DNA from: Pseudomonas delhiensis
GTDB lineage: Bacteria > Pseudomonadota > Gammaproteobacteria > Pseudomonadales > Pseudomonadaceae
DNA: 53,802 nucleotides
Assembly: GCF_900187975.1 (NCBI RefSeq)
Contig: NZ_FZPC01000040.1
Span: forward strand, 1-53,802
Reading direction: 5' to 3'
The notes beneath the pieces were generated by a model. That model searched no databases, was not told the origin of the DNA, and worked only from the letters and a program-made list of their open reading frames with translations. Shown here piece after piece: positions 1 through 7,940 of the stretch (the first letter of the stretch is position 1; each line of letters opens with the position of its first letter). Made by a program: the position numbers and the translations under genes.

Positions 1-506
1 TGCAGGCCGCCATCGATCTCACGGGTGACATTGACCTTGTCGCCAGCCACTTCGACCTTGGAGGCGAAGGTGCCCTGGGCGTAGCCGGTCAGCGCAGCCA
101 GCATCTGGCCGGTCTGGTTGTTGTCGCTGTCGATGGCCTGCTTGCCGAGGATGACCAGCTGCGGCTGTTCCCGGTCGACCACGGCCTTGAGCAGCTTGGC
201 GATGGCCAGGGAATTCAGTTCTTCGTTTCCCTCCACCTTGACAGCATCGACCAGGATGGCGCGGTCGGCGCCCAGGGCCAGGGCGGTGCGCAGTTGTTCC
301 TGGGCGGTGCCGGGGCCGACCGAAACCACCACCACCTCACTGGCGACGCCCTTCTCCTTCAGGCGCACGGCCTCTTCCACGGCGATCTCGCAGAAGGGGT
401 TCATGGCCATCTTCACGTTGGCGAGGTCGACGCCGGAGTTGTCCGCTTTCACCCGGACCTTCACGTTGTAATCGACCACGCGCTTTACCGCGACCACTAC
501 CTTCAT
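1..506 (-). CDS. etfB: Electron transfer flavoprotein beta subunit (partial, C-terminus off the window)
   Basis: EtfB pairs with EtfA as the soluble FAD-protein that takes electrons from acyl-CoA dehydrogenases and passes them to ETF:ubiquinone oxidoreductase. About 168 N-terminal residues are visible, from [19 protein letters not shown] to the window edge. The edge cuts through the family signature VTREIDGGL. The segment [19 protein letters not shown] is typical of the AMP/FAD-binding region. The ATG is preceded by a purine-rich ribosome binding site (minus-strand AAGAGGAGA). It points the same way as the beta-oxidation operon at 706-5518 but is separated from it by a REP element. An electron acceptor role for the acyl-CoA dehydrogenases in this window is likely but not specific. 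Identification is firm; etfA is presumably just outside. Confidence 0.95.
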   Translation of the reverse strand, partial: MKVVVAVKRVVDYNVKVRVKADNSGVDLANVKMAMNPFCEIAVEEAVRLKEKGVASEVVVVSVGPGTAQEQLRTALALGADRAILVDAVKVEGNEELNSLAIAKLLKAVVDREQPQLVILGKQAIDSDNNQTGQMLAALTGYAQGTFASKVEVAGDKVNVTREIDGGL

Positions 507-636
507 TCGATTCTCCTCTTGGTTGCAGGTGCGTAGGGCGAATAACCGTTCGCGGTTATCCGCCGCTTGACCTTGGCTTGGTGACACGCCGGGCTTGGCC
601 TCGGCAGCACCATGGTGGCGCGTCAGGCGCCCGGGG

Positions 637-701
637 TTCGCGAGCAAGCTCGCTCCTACGAAGAGCAGGTGCGTCCCTGTAGGAGCGAGCTTGCTCGCGA
701 A
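637..701. repeat. Paired inverted REP element
   Basis: Two 23-base units, 637-659 and 679-701, are exact reverse complements of each other with a 19-base spacer. Each carries the internal palindrome CGAGCAAGCTCG next to a CTCCTAC end, the common Pseudomonas REP form. The arrangement is that of a REP doublet. It lies between the CoA-transferase stop codon and etfB, where it could form a large cruciform or RNA hairpin and limit read-through. REP units of this class are moved by RAYT transposases; none is encoded here. Confidence 0.9.
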
Positions 702-705
702 CGCT

Positions 706-1941
706 TCACTCGCCGAGTTGCTCGATCACGCCCTTGGCCTTGAGCTCGGCCAGGCGCGCCTCGTCCAGCCCCAGCCGGCGCCTGAGCACTTCGTCGGTGT
801 GCTCGCCGAGCATGGGCGCCGGGCGCTGGTACTGCACCGGCGTCTCGGACAGCTTGAGCGGGCTGCCGACCATCCGGAAGCCGGGGTTGAGAGCGTGGGG
901 AATCTCCACCAGCATGTCCCGCGCCAGCACCTGCGGCTCCTCCAGGGCGCGGCCGATGTCGTTGATCACGCCGACCGGCACCTTGACCGCGTGGATGCGG
1001 GCGACCCAGTTGTCGGCGCTGTCCTTGCGGAAGTGCTCGGCCAGCTGGCCGACGATGGCCTCGCGGTTGCGCACGCGGTCGGCGTTGCGGGCGAAGCGCG
1101 GGTCCCTGGGCAGCTCGGGCAGGCCGATGGCGTCGCACAGGGCGACGAACTGGCTGTCGTTGCCGCAGGCGATGATGAAGTCCCGGTCGCTGCCGGAGAA
1201 CACCTGGTACGGCACGATGTTGACGTGGGCGTTGCCCTGGCGCCCCGGCGAGCGGCCGGTGGCGAGGTAGTTCTGGCTCTGGTTGCCGAGCATGGCCACC
1301 TGCACGTCCAGCAGGGCCATGTCGCAGTGCTGGCCGCGGCCGGTCTTCTCCCGCGCCAGCAGCGCGGCCTGGATGGCGACCACCGAGTACAGCCCGGTCA
1401 TCACGTCGGACACCGCCACGCCGACCTTCTGCGGGCCGGCGCCGGGCACCCCGTCCTTCTCGCCGGTGATGCTCATCAGCCCGCCCATGCCCTGGATGAT
1501 GAAGTCGTAGCCGGGCTCCTCGGCGCGCGGCCCGGTCTGGCCGAAGCCGGTGATGGAGCAGTACACCAGGCGCGGGTTGAGCTGCGACAGGCTCGCGTAG
1601 TCCAGCCCGTACTTGGCCAGCGAGCCGGCCTTGTAGTTCTCGATCAGCACGTCGCACTCGCCGGCCAGCGCGCGCACCAGCGCCTGGCCCTCGGGGGTGG
1701 CCAGGTTCAGCGCCACCGACAGCTTGTTGCGGTTGGTCGACTGGTAGTACGACGCCTCGGGGCTGTCCGCGCCGTCCGCCGCCTTCATGTAGGGCGGGCC
1801 CCAGCCGCGGGTGTCGTCGCCCACGCCGGGCCGTTCGATCTTGATCACCTCCGCGCCCAGGTCGGCCAGTATCTGGCCGCACCAGGGGCCGGCCAGGACA
1901 CGGCTGAGGTCGAGTACGCGGTATCCGCTCAAAGCACCCAT
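706..1941 (-). CDS. Type III CoA-transferase (CaiB/BaiF family)
   Basis: A predicted 411-residue enzyme that moves CoA from one acyl-CoA to a free carboxylic acid. The N-terminus [20 protein letters not shown] and the later VLIENYKAG and [10 protein letters not shown] motifs are diagnostic of family III. Asp ~179 in KVGVAVSD is the expected residue that carries the acyl intermediate. I chose the ATG at 1941 over the one at 1947 because GAGG sits 8 bases upstream of it. It is the last gene of the leftward operon, 22 bases after the thiolase gene. With a 3-oxoadipyl-CoA-type thiolase next door, succinyl-CoA is a plausible CoA donor and a dicarboxylate a plausible acceptor. Glutarate or an aromatic acid would also fit the family. 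Confidence 0.9.
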   Translation of the reverse strand: MGALSGYRVLDLSRVLAGPWCGQILADLGAEVIKIERPGVGDDTRGWGPPYMKAADGADSPEASYYQSTNRNKLSVALNLATPEGQALVRALAGECDVLIENYKAGSLAKYGLDYASLSQLNPRLVYCSITGFGQTGPRAEEPGYDFIIQGMGGLMSITGEKDGVPGAGPQKVGVAVSDVMTGLYSVVAIQAALLAREKTGRGQHCDMALLDVQVAMLGNQSQNYLATGRSPGRQGNAHVNIVPYQVFSGSDRDFIIACGNDSQFVALCDAIGLPELPRDPRFARNADRVRNREAIVGQLAEHFRKDSADNWVARIHAVKVPVGVINDIGRALEEPQVLARDMLVEIPHALNPGFRMVGSPLKLSETPVQYQRPAPMLGEHTDEVLRRRLGLDEARLAELKAKGVIEQLGE

Positions 1942-1963
1942 CTTCATATCCTCACTGGCGCGT

Positions 1964-3166
1964 TCACACGCGCTCGATAACCATGGCGAGCCCCTGGCCC
2001 ACGCCGATGCACAGGCTGACCACCGCATAGCGTTGACCACTGCGCTGCAGTTGTCGCGCCGCGCTCAGCGCCAGCCGCGCGCCGGAAGCCCCCAGCGGGT
2101 GGCCGACGGCGATGGCGCCGCCGTTGGGGTTGACCCGCGGGTCGTCGAAGGCCACCCCCAGGCCGCTCAGGCAACCGAGCACCTGGGCGGCGAAGGCCTC
2201 GTTGATCTCGATGATGTCCATGTCGGCGAGGCCCAGGCCGGCGCGCGCCAGCGCCTTGTTGATCGCCTCGACCGGGCCGACGCCCATGATGCGCGGCGCC
2301 ACCCCAACCGCCGCGGCGGAAAGTATCCGCGCCAGCGGCTGGAGCCCATGGCGTTCGCCGGCGGCCGCGGAGCCGATCAGCAGAGCGGCCGCGCCATCGT
2401 TCACCCCCGAGGCATTGCCGGCGGTGACCACGCCGCCCTCGAACAGCGGCTTCAGGCGCGCCAGCGCGGCTTCGTCGGAGTCCGGGCGCGGGTGCTCGTC
2501 CTGCTCGATCACCTTCGGCGGCGTCTTGCGCCCGGTGGGCACGCTCACCGGGACGATCTCGCCGGCGAAGAAGCCCGCCTGGCGGGCCGCCTCGTAGCGC
2601 GCCTGGGACGCCGCGGCGAAGCGGTCGGCCTGCTCGCGGCCGATGGCGTATTCGCGGGCCACGTTGTCGCCGGTCTGCGGCATGCTGTCGTTGCCGAACT
2701 CGGCGACGATCCGCGGGTTCGGGAAGCGCGCGCCTATGGTGCTGTCGAACACCGCCAGGTCGCGGCTGTAGGCCGCCTCGGCCTTGGCCATGACGAAGGG
2801 CGCGCGGGACATGCTCTCGACGCCGCCGGCGACGAACAGCTCGCCCTCGCCGCAGGTCACCGCCCGCGCGGCGTCGATGACCGCGGCCAGGCCGCTGGCG
2901 CACAGGCGGTTGACCGTCTGGCCCGGCACCGTCACCGGCAGCCCGGCCAGCAGCGCGGCATGGCGCGCGACGTTGCGGCTGTCCTCGCCGGCCTGGTTGG
3001 TGTTGCCGAGGATCACGTCCTCGATGGCGTCGCCCGGCACGCCGTGGCGGGCGAGCAGTTCACGGATGACGTGGGCCGCCAGGTCGTCCGGGCGCACCGG
3101 CGCCAGGGCCCCGGCATGGCGGCCGAAGGGGGTGCGCAGGCCGGCGTAGATAAAGGCGTTGAGCAT
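1964..3166 (-). CDS. Acetyl-CoA acyltransferase, 3-oxoadipyl-CoA thiolase type
   Basis: A 400-residue degradative thiolase that cleaves a 3-oxoacyl-CoA with CoA to release acetyl-CoA. The nucleophile is Cys89 in NRLCASGL; His356 in GHPLGASGAR and Cys386 in CIGVGQG complete the active site. The opening FGRHAGALAPVRPDDLAAHV closely resembles PcaF/PaaJ, which yields succinyl-CoA and acetyl-CoA from 3-oxoadipyl-CoA. The gene starts 33 bases after the dehydrogenase gene in the same operon. The PcaF-like resemblance is read from memory, so the exact substrate is inferred. A general acetyl-CoA acetyltransferase is the alternative. Confidence 0.9.
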   Translation of the reverse strand: MLNAFIYAGLRTPFGRHAGALAPVRPDDLAAHVIRELLARHGVPGDAIEDVILGNTNQAGEDSRNVARHAALLAGLPVTVPGQTVNRLCASGLAAVIDAARAVTCGEGELFVAGGVESMSRAPFVMAKAEAAYSRDLAVFDSTIGARFPNPRIVAEFGNDSMPQTGDNVAREYAIGREQADRFAAASQARYEAARQAGFFAGEIVPVSVPTGRKTPPKVIEQDEHPRPDSDEAALARLKPLFEGGVVTAGNASGVNDGAAALLIGSAAAGERHGLQPLARILSAAAVGVAPRIMGVGPVEAINKALARAGLGLADMDIIEINEAFAAQVLGCLSGLGVAFDDPRVNPNGGAIAVGHPLGASGARLALSAARQLQRSGQRYAVVSLCIGVGQGLAMVIERV

Positions 3167-3199
3167 GGAAGTCTCCTTGGATCGGGTGGGCGCCGGGCC

Positions 3200-4729
3200 T
3201 CAGCCCAGCGCGGGCTCGGCATGGCGCAGCGACAGCCCCAGCGCGGCGCGGCGGCGCAGCCAGGGGCCGGGGCGGTAGCGGGCATCGCCGGTCAGTTCGG
3301 TCATGCGTTCCAGTATCGTCAGCAGCCGCGCGGCGCCGACGCCGTCGCCCCAGGCCAGCGGCCCCTGCGGGTAGCCCAGGCCGCGGCGCACGCCCTCGTC
3401 CAGGTCGTCGACGCTGGCGATGCGCTGCTGGACGATGTCGCCGGCCAGGTTGACGATCAGCGCCAGCACGCGCTGGGCGACGAAGCCGACGCTGTCGTTG
3501 ATCAGCGTGACGCCCACGCCATCGGCGGCCAGCAGCGCATGGGCGGCATCGCGCATGGCCGGGGCGGTCGCCGGGTTCTGCATCAGGCAGCGGTGGCGCT
3601 GCAGGTCGAGCAGCGGGTCGATGCACAGGGTGCGCGCCGGGTCGGTGCCGAAACGCAGGCTCGCAGTGGTCGCGTCTATGCCGTAGGGGGCCAGTAGGCA
3701 GAGGGCCTCGCTGCTCGGCGCGTTGCCCTGCTCCAGGCGCGTGCCCAATTTTTCCAGCAGCGCGGCCAGCCGCTGGCGATCCTCGTCGTTCTCGGCGCCG
3801 AGCCACACCGGCGGCAGCGCCGCCACCCGCGGCACCGGCTGCGGCGCCGGCGGGTCGATCATCCGGCCGTCCTCGTAGCGGTAGAAGCCGCGGCCCACCT
3901 TGCGCCCCACGAAGCCGGCCTCGAGCATCCGCCGGGTGAGCGCCGCGGGCCGGTAGCGCGGCTCCTGGTAGAACTGGTTGTAGATGGACTCGATCACCGG
4001 GTGCGAGACGTCCAGCGCGGTCAGGTCGAACAGCTCCAGCGGCCCCATGCGGAAGCCCAGGCCCTCGCGCAGGATGCGGTCGATGTCGGCCGGCTCGGCG
4101 ATGCCTTCCTTGAGCATCTGCAGCGCCTCGGTGCTGTAGGCGCGCCCGGCGTGGTTGATGATGAAGCCGGGGGTGTCCTTGGCGCGGATGCCGCGGTGGC
4201 CCATGCGCGCGGCGAGCGCCTGCAGGCGGTCGCCCACCTGCGGGTCGCTGGCCAGGCCGTCGATCACCTCGACCACCTTCATCAGCGGCACCGGGTTGAA
4301 GAAGTGGAAGCCCGCCACCCGCTCGGGGTGCTTGCAGCCACGGGCGATGCTGGTGACCGACAGCGACGAGGTGTTGGTCGCCAGGATGCAGTCGGCGGCG
4401 ACCACCGCCTCCAGCTCGGCCAGCAGCGCCTGCTTGGCGTCCAGGCGTTCGACGATGGCCTCGACCACCAGCTCGGCGTCGGCCAGCTCGGCCAGGGAGC
4501 CGGCGACCAGCAGGCGGGCCATAGTGGCATCGGCTTCCTCGGCGCTGATCTTGCCCTTCTCCGCCAGCTTGCCGAGGGTGCGCCCGAGGGTGTCGCGCGC
4601 GGCCTGCGCCGCGCCCTCGCGGGCGTCGAAGAGTTTCACCCGGATGCCGGCCTGGGCGGCGATCTGGGCGATGCCGCCGCCCATCACGCCGGTGCCGACG
4701 ATGGCCATGCATTGGATTTCACGCGTCAT
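3200..4729 (-). CDS. 3-hydroxyacyl-CoA dehydrogenase (PaaH-like)
   Basis: A 509-residue NAD-dependent enzyme that oxidises 3-hydroxyacyl-CoA to 3-oxoacyl-CoA. Residues 12-17 (GTGVMG) are the Rossmann dinucleotide loop, VERLDAKQ and ATNTSSLSVTSIA are family motifs, and His142 in FHFFNPVPLMKVVEVI is the catalytic histidine. The length near 510, with a duplicated C-terminal HCDH domain (second copy from about residue 400), matches the PaaH class rather than the 280-residue short form. PaaH handles 3-hydroxyadipyl-CoA in phenylacetate breakdown, but no other paa gene is here. It lies 3 bases after the hydratase gene, so the two are almost certainly co-translated. Confidence 0.92.
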   Translation of the reverse strand: MTREIQCMAIVGTGVMGGGIAQIAAQAGIRVKLFDAREGAAQAARDTLGRTLGKLAEKGKISAEEADATMARLLVAGSLAELADAELVVEAIVERLDAKQALLAELEAVVAADCILATNTSSLSVTSIARGCKHPERVAGFHFFNPVPLMKVVEVIDGLASDPQVGDRLQALAARMGHRGIRAKDTPGFIINHAGRAYSTEALQMLKEGIAEPADIDRILREGLGFRMGPLELFDLTALDVSHPVIESIYNQFYQEPRYRPAALTRRMLEAGFVGRKVGRGFYRYEDGRMIDPPAPQPVPRVAALPPVWLGAENDEDRQRLAALLEKLGTRLEQGNAPSSEALCLLAPYGIDATTASLRFGTDPARTLCIDPLLDLQRHRCLMQNPATAPAMRDAAHALLAADGVGVTLINDSVGFVAQRVLALIVNLAGDIVQQRIASVDDLDEGVRRGLGYPQGPLAWGDGVGAARLLTILERMTELTGDARYRPGPWLRRRAALGLSLRHAEPALG

Positions 4730-4732
4730 GGG

Positions 4733-5518
4733 TCATTCCCCCTGGAAGCTGGCTTGGCGTTTTTCGAGGAAGGCGGCGGCGCCCTCCTTCTGGTCCCTGG
4801 AATCGAACAGCAGCTGGAAGGCCTTGCGCTCCAGGGCCAGCGCGCTGTCCAGCGGCAGGTCGGCGCCGGCGAGCATCACCTCCTTGATCTGCGCCACGGC
4901 CAGCGGCGGCAGCGCGGCGATCTCGGCGGCCAGCGCCAGGGCGCGCGGCAGGGTCTGCGCGTCGCCCACCACCTCGCTGACCATGCCCATCGCCAGGGCC
5001 TCCGGCGCCTTGACCAGGCAACCGGTCAGGGCCAGGCGCATGGCCTGGAACTTGCCCACCGCGCGGATCAGCCGCTGGGTGCCGCCGGCGCCGGGCATCA
5101 GGCCGAGCTTCACCTCCGGCTGGCCGAAGCGCGCCGACTCACCGGCGACGATGATGTCGCAGTGCATGGCCAGCTCGCAGCCGCCGCCCAGGGCGAAGCC
5201 GTTCACCGCCGCGATCACCGGCTTGGGGCAGCGGCCGATGGCCTCCCACAGCAGCTCGGTGTGCCGGCGGTACATCTCGATAGGGCTGGCCTGGGCGAAC
5301 TCGCGGATGTCCGCGCCCGCCACGAAGCATTCCTCGCCCCCGGTCAGGACGATGGCCCGCACCTGGCCGTCGTCGGCCAGCGCGCGGAAGTGCTCGGCCA
5401 GTTGCTGGCGCACGGCGGCGTTGAGGGCGTTGCGGGCTTCGGGGCGGTCGATGCGGACCACCGCCACGCCATCGGCCTGGAGGGTTCGGTGGACCACGCT
5501 GGGGTGCTGGGTGCTCAT
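4733..5518 (-). CDS. Enoyl-CoA hydratase/isomerase (PaaF-like)
   Basis: A 261-residue crotonase-fold protein that should add water to a 2-enoyl-CoA. The oxyanion-hole segments are VAGADIREF (near residues 67-74) and ALGGGCELAM. The two catalytic glutamates are present, Glu115 in GGGCE and Glu135 in QPEVKLG. It is the first gene of the leftward operon and starts 23 bases inside the palindromic operator at 5541-5555. A promoter with TTTACA and TATGAT boxes lies upstream. Nothing in it is unusual for the family. Confidence 0.93.
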   Translation of the reverse strand: MSTQHPSVVHRTLQADGVAVVRIDRPEARNALNAAVRQQLAEHFRALADDGQVRAIVLTGGEECFVAGADIREFAQASPIEMYRRHTELLWEAIGRCPKPVIAAVNGFALGGGCELAMHCDIIVAGESARFGQPEVKLGLMPGAGGTQRLIRAVGKFQAMRLALTGCLVKAPEALAMGMVSEVVGDAQTLPRALALAAEIAALPPLAVAQIKEVMLAGADLPLDSALALERKAFQLLFDSRDQKEGAAAFLEKRQASFQGE

Positions 5519-5540
5519 GCTCGTTTGGGCCTCAGTATTG

Positions 5541-5555
5541 TTTCGCCTGACGAAA
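5541..5555. promoter_or_regulatory. Probable IclR operator, hydratase side
   Basis: TTTCGCC-T-GACGAAA is a 15-base near-perfect palindrome with 7-base arms and one mismatch. It lies between the leftward promoter and the enoyl-CoA hydratase start, so a bound repressor would block the operon. The same palindrome occurs in perfect form at 5704-5718 next to the IclR gene. Size and position fit IclR-family operators; binding is inferred. Confidence 0.7.
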
Positions 5556-5577
5556 CTACATTCCGTATTTCAAATTA

Positions 5578-5607
5578 ATCATAGTGATCATCGCTCGACG
5601 CTGTAAA
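5578..5607 (-). promoter_or_regulatory. Sigma-70 promoter of the CoA-transferase/thiolase operon
   Basis: On the minus strand TTTACA (plus 5602-5607) is followed after 18 bases by TATGAT (plus 5578-5583). Both are one base from consensus. Transcription would start near 5571, just upstream of the palindrome at 5541-5555. The surrounding divergent region is clearly AT-rich against the GC-rich genes. Confidence 0.55.
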
Positions 5608-5698
5608 CGGCATCCGTTCGGATAAGTTATTTTTAACTTTAAAAACAATAAGTTGATAAATATCTCAGCGACAATTTTACGCAGACCGGAAAACCCTT

Positions 5699-5718
5699 TA
5701 TAATTTCGTCTGACGAAA
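5699..5718 (+). promoter_or_regulatory. -10 box plus perfect palindromic operator in front of the IclR gene
   Basis: A consensus TATAAT at 5699-5704 abuts TTTCGTC-T-GACGAAA at 5704-5718, a perfect palindrome with 7-base arms. The -35 region is weak (TTTTAC near 5675-5680). The overlap of -10 box and operator points to autorepression by the IclR protein. The second copy at 5541-5555 lets one regulator control both directions. Confidence 0.65.
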
Positions 5719-5761
5719 CTGAATTTTATTTTATTGATTTTCTCGGAAAAGGGGTTCTACC

Positions 5762-6628
5762 ATGCGCCGCAACAAGACGGAGCTGGATTCGGCTGCGCCG
5801 ACGAAAAACGAAGGTGAGATCGGCCTGTTGGAACGGGGGATGTTCGACCCCGCCACGGCACTGAGCGAGGAGGAGAACAGCGGCCAGTTCGTCACGGCCC
5901 TGGCTCGCGGCCTGGAAATCCTGCGTTGCTTCACGCCACGGGAAAACGTGCTGAGCAACCAGGACCTGGCGCGCAAGACCAGCCTGCCCAAGCCGACCGT
6001 GACGCGCCTGACCAACACCCTGATGCGCCTGGGCTGCCTCAAGCGCGAGGTGCACTCGGGCAAGTACCAGCTGGACGTCGGCGTGCTGGGCTTCGGCTAC
6101 GCGATGCTGTCGAACCTGTCGATCCGCGCGGTGGCCCACCCGCTGATGGAGGAACTGGCCAACCACGCCCAGGCGGCAGTGGCCATGGCCGCCCGCGACC
6201 GCCTGCAGATGGTGTACCTGGACGTGGTCCAGGGCCAGGGGAACATGACGATGCGCCGGCAGATCGGCAGCTACCTGCCGCTGGCGGTGAGCTCGGTGGG
6301 CCGCGCGTGCCTGGCGGCGATGCCGGAGAACGAACGGGAGTTCCTGCTCGACCACATCCGCGAGCGCGAACCGGAACACTGGCCGGCCATCCGCAAGGGC
6401 CTGGACCGCGCCTTCAGGGACTTCACCGACTACGGCTACTGCCTGTCGATCGGTGAATGGCACCGCGACGTCAACTCCGTCGCCGTGCCCTTGGTACATC
6501 CGCAGTACGGGCTGCTGGCCTTCAACTGCGGCGGACCGAGCTTCCAGCTGCCACGCGAGAAGCTCGAGGACGACGTCGGGCCCCGCCTGATCAACATGGT
6601 CAACAACATAGGCGCCGCCGCTCGCTGA
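5762..6628 (+). CDS. IclR-family transcriptional regulator
   Basis: A 288-residue regulator. The winged helix-turn-helix spans about residues 42-105, with FVTALARGLEILRCF, the recognition region TSLPKPTVTRLTNTL and the wing KYQLDVGVLGFG. The C-terminal IclR effector domain includes SSVGRACLAAM and ends near YGLLAFNCGGPS. An N-terminal arm of about 40 residues is longer than usual. I kept the ATG at 5762 because AAGGGG lies 8 bases upstream; an internal ATG at 5840 is possible. It is divergent from the hydratase operon, co-directional with the acyl-CoA dehydrogenase and MFS genes, and flanked by two matching palindromes. It most likely controls this cluster in response to the transported acid or its CoA ester. 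Confidence 0.92.
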   Translation: MRRNKTELDSAAPTKNEGEIGLLERGMFDPATALSEEENSGQFVTALARGLEILRCFTPRENVLSNQDLARKTSLPKPTVTRLTNTLMRLGCLKREVHSGKYQLDVGVLGFGYAMLSNLSIRAVAHPLMEELANHAQAAVAMAARDRLQMVYLDVVQGQGNMTMRRQIGSYLPLAVSSVGRACLAAMPENEREFLLDHIREREPEHWPAIRKGLDRAFRDFTDYGYCLSIGEWHRDVNSVAVPLVHPQYGLLAFNCGGPSFQLPREKLEDDVGPRLINMVNNIGAAAR

Positions 6629-6687
6629 TGCTCGGGTGACGGTGCCCTGCCAGACAGGCCCGCCCGGCGGGCCCTTGAGGAGAGCAC

Positions 6688-7842
6688 ATGATCCGAGACG
6701 CAGAGACGCTGCAGATACTTCTGGATTCCATCCACCAGTTCGTCGACGAGGTGCTGATACCGCGCGAGAACGAAGTCGCGGAAACCGACGCCATTCCCCG
6801 GGACATCGTCGAGCAGATGCGCGAGATGGGCCTGTTCGGCCTGACCATCCCCGAGGAGTTCGGCGGCCTGGGCGTCACCATGGAAGAAGAGGTGAACATC
6901 ACCTTCGAACTGGGGCGCACCTCCCCCGCCTTCCGCTCCTACATCGGCACCAACAACGGCATCGGCTCCATCGGCATCCTGATCGACGGCACGCCGGAGC
7001 AGAAGAGCCACTACCTGCCCAGGCTCGCCAGCGGCGAGCTGCTCAGCTCGTTCTGCCTGACCGAGCCGGACGCCGGCTCCGACGCCGCCTCGCTGAAGAC
7101 CAGCGCGGTGCGCGAGGGCGACCACTACGTGCTCAACGGCACCAAGCGCTTCATCACCAACGCCCCGCACGCCGGCATCTACACCGTGATGGCGCGCACC
7201 AACCCCGAGATCAAGGGCGCCGGCGGCATCAGCGCGTTCATCGTCGAGCGCGGCACCCCGGGCATCTCCCTGGGCAAGCCGGACCACAAAATGGGCCAGA
7301 AGGGCGCGCACACCAGCGACGTCATCTTCGACAACGTGCGCGTGCCGGCCAGCCAGCTGATCGGCGGCGTCGAGGGCGTGGGCTTCAAGACCGCCATGAA
7401 GGTGCTCGACAAGGGCCGCCTGCACATCGCCGCGCTCAGCGTCGGCGCCGCCGAGCGCATGCTCGACGACGCCCTGCGCTACGCCCTGGAGCGCAAGCAG
7501 TTCGGCAAGCCGATCGCCGAGTTCCAGCTGATCCAGGCGATGCTCGCCGACAGCAAGGCGGAAATCTACGCCGCCCGCTGCATGGTGCTGGACGCCGCGC
7601 GCAAGCGCGACGAAGGCCGCAACGTCAGCACCGAGGCCTCCTGCGCCAAGATGTTCGCCACCGAGATGTGCGGCCGCGTCGCCGACCGCTGCGTGCAGAT
7701 CCACGGCGGCGCCGGCTACGTCAGCGAGTACGCCATCGAGCGCTTCTACCGCGACGTGCGGCTGTTCCGCATCTACGAAGGCACCACGCAGATCCAGCAG
7801 GTGGTCATCGCCCGCAACATGATCCGCGAGGCCACGCACTGA
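6688..7842 (+). CDS. Acyl-CoA dehydrogenase
   Basis: A 384-residue FAD enzyme introducing a 2,3-double bond into an acyl-CoA and delivering electrons to ETF. It has the N-terminal helical domain, the substrate/FAD loop FCLTEPDAGSDAAS, the middle beta domain and the C-terminal HGGAGYVSEYAIERFYRD. Glu364 in RIYEGTTQIQQ is the expected catalytic base. GGAGAGCAC precedes the ATG as ribosome binding site. It lies between the IclR and MFS genes and supplies the first oxidation step missing from the opposite operon. The chain substrate is inferred as a short dicarboxylyl-CoA from the neighbours; sequence alone does not prove it. Confidence 0.93.
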   Translation: MIRDAETLQILLDSIHQFVDEVLIPRENEVAETDAIPRDIVEQMREMGLFGLTIPEEFGGLGVTMEEEVNITFELGRTSPAFRSYIGTNNGIGSIGILIDGTPEQKSHYLPRLASGELLSSFCLTEPDAGSDAASLKTSAVREGDHYVLNGTKRFITNAPHAGIYTVMARTNPEIKGAGGISAFIVERGTPGISLGKPDHKMGQKGAHTSDVIFDNVRVPASQLIGGVEGVGFKTAMKVLDKGRLHIAALSVGAAERMLDDALRYALERKQFGKPIAEFQLIQAMLADSKAEIYAARCMVLDAARKRDEGRNVSTEASCAKMFATEMCGRVADRCVQIHGGAGYVSEYAIERFYRDVRLFRIYEGTTQIQQVVIARNMIREATH

Positions 7843-7848
7843 AGACCC

Positions 7849-7877
7849 CTCGCCGCCCTGCCCCGCCGGGCGGCGAG
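7849..7877 (+). terminator. Hairpin between acyl-CoA dehydrogenase and MFS genes
   Basis: A perfect 10-base stem (7849-7858 with 7868-7877, CTCGCCGCCC paired with GGGCGGCGAG) and 9-base loop sits right after the dehydrogenase stop codon. There is no T-tract, so it may protect the mRNA 3' end or weaken expression of the carrier rather than stop transcription fully. Confidence 0.5.
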
Positions 7878-7940
7878 CCGCAGGCTTACCGACGGGCCGG
7901 AAGCGCCGGCCCACGAATAAATACAACAGGTAGTTCGCCC

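Noticed and set aside
595..3697. Long plus-strand open frames over the CoA-transferase, thiolase and dehydrogenase genes
   Set aside because: They are antisense shadows produced by high GC at third positions. The minus-strand proteins carry complete catalytic motifs and proper spacing.
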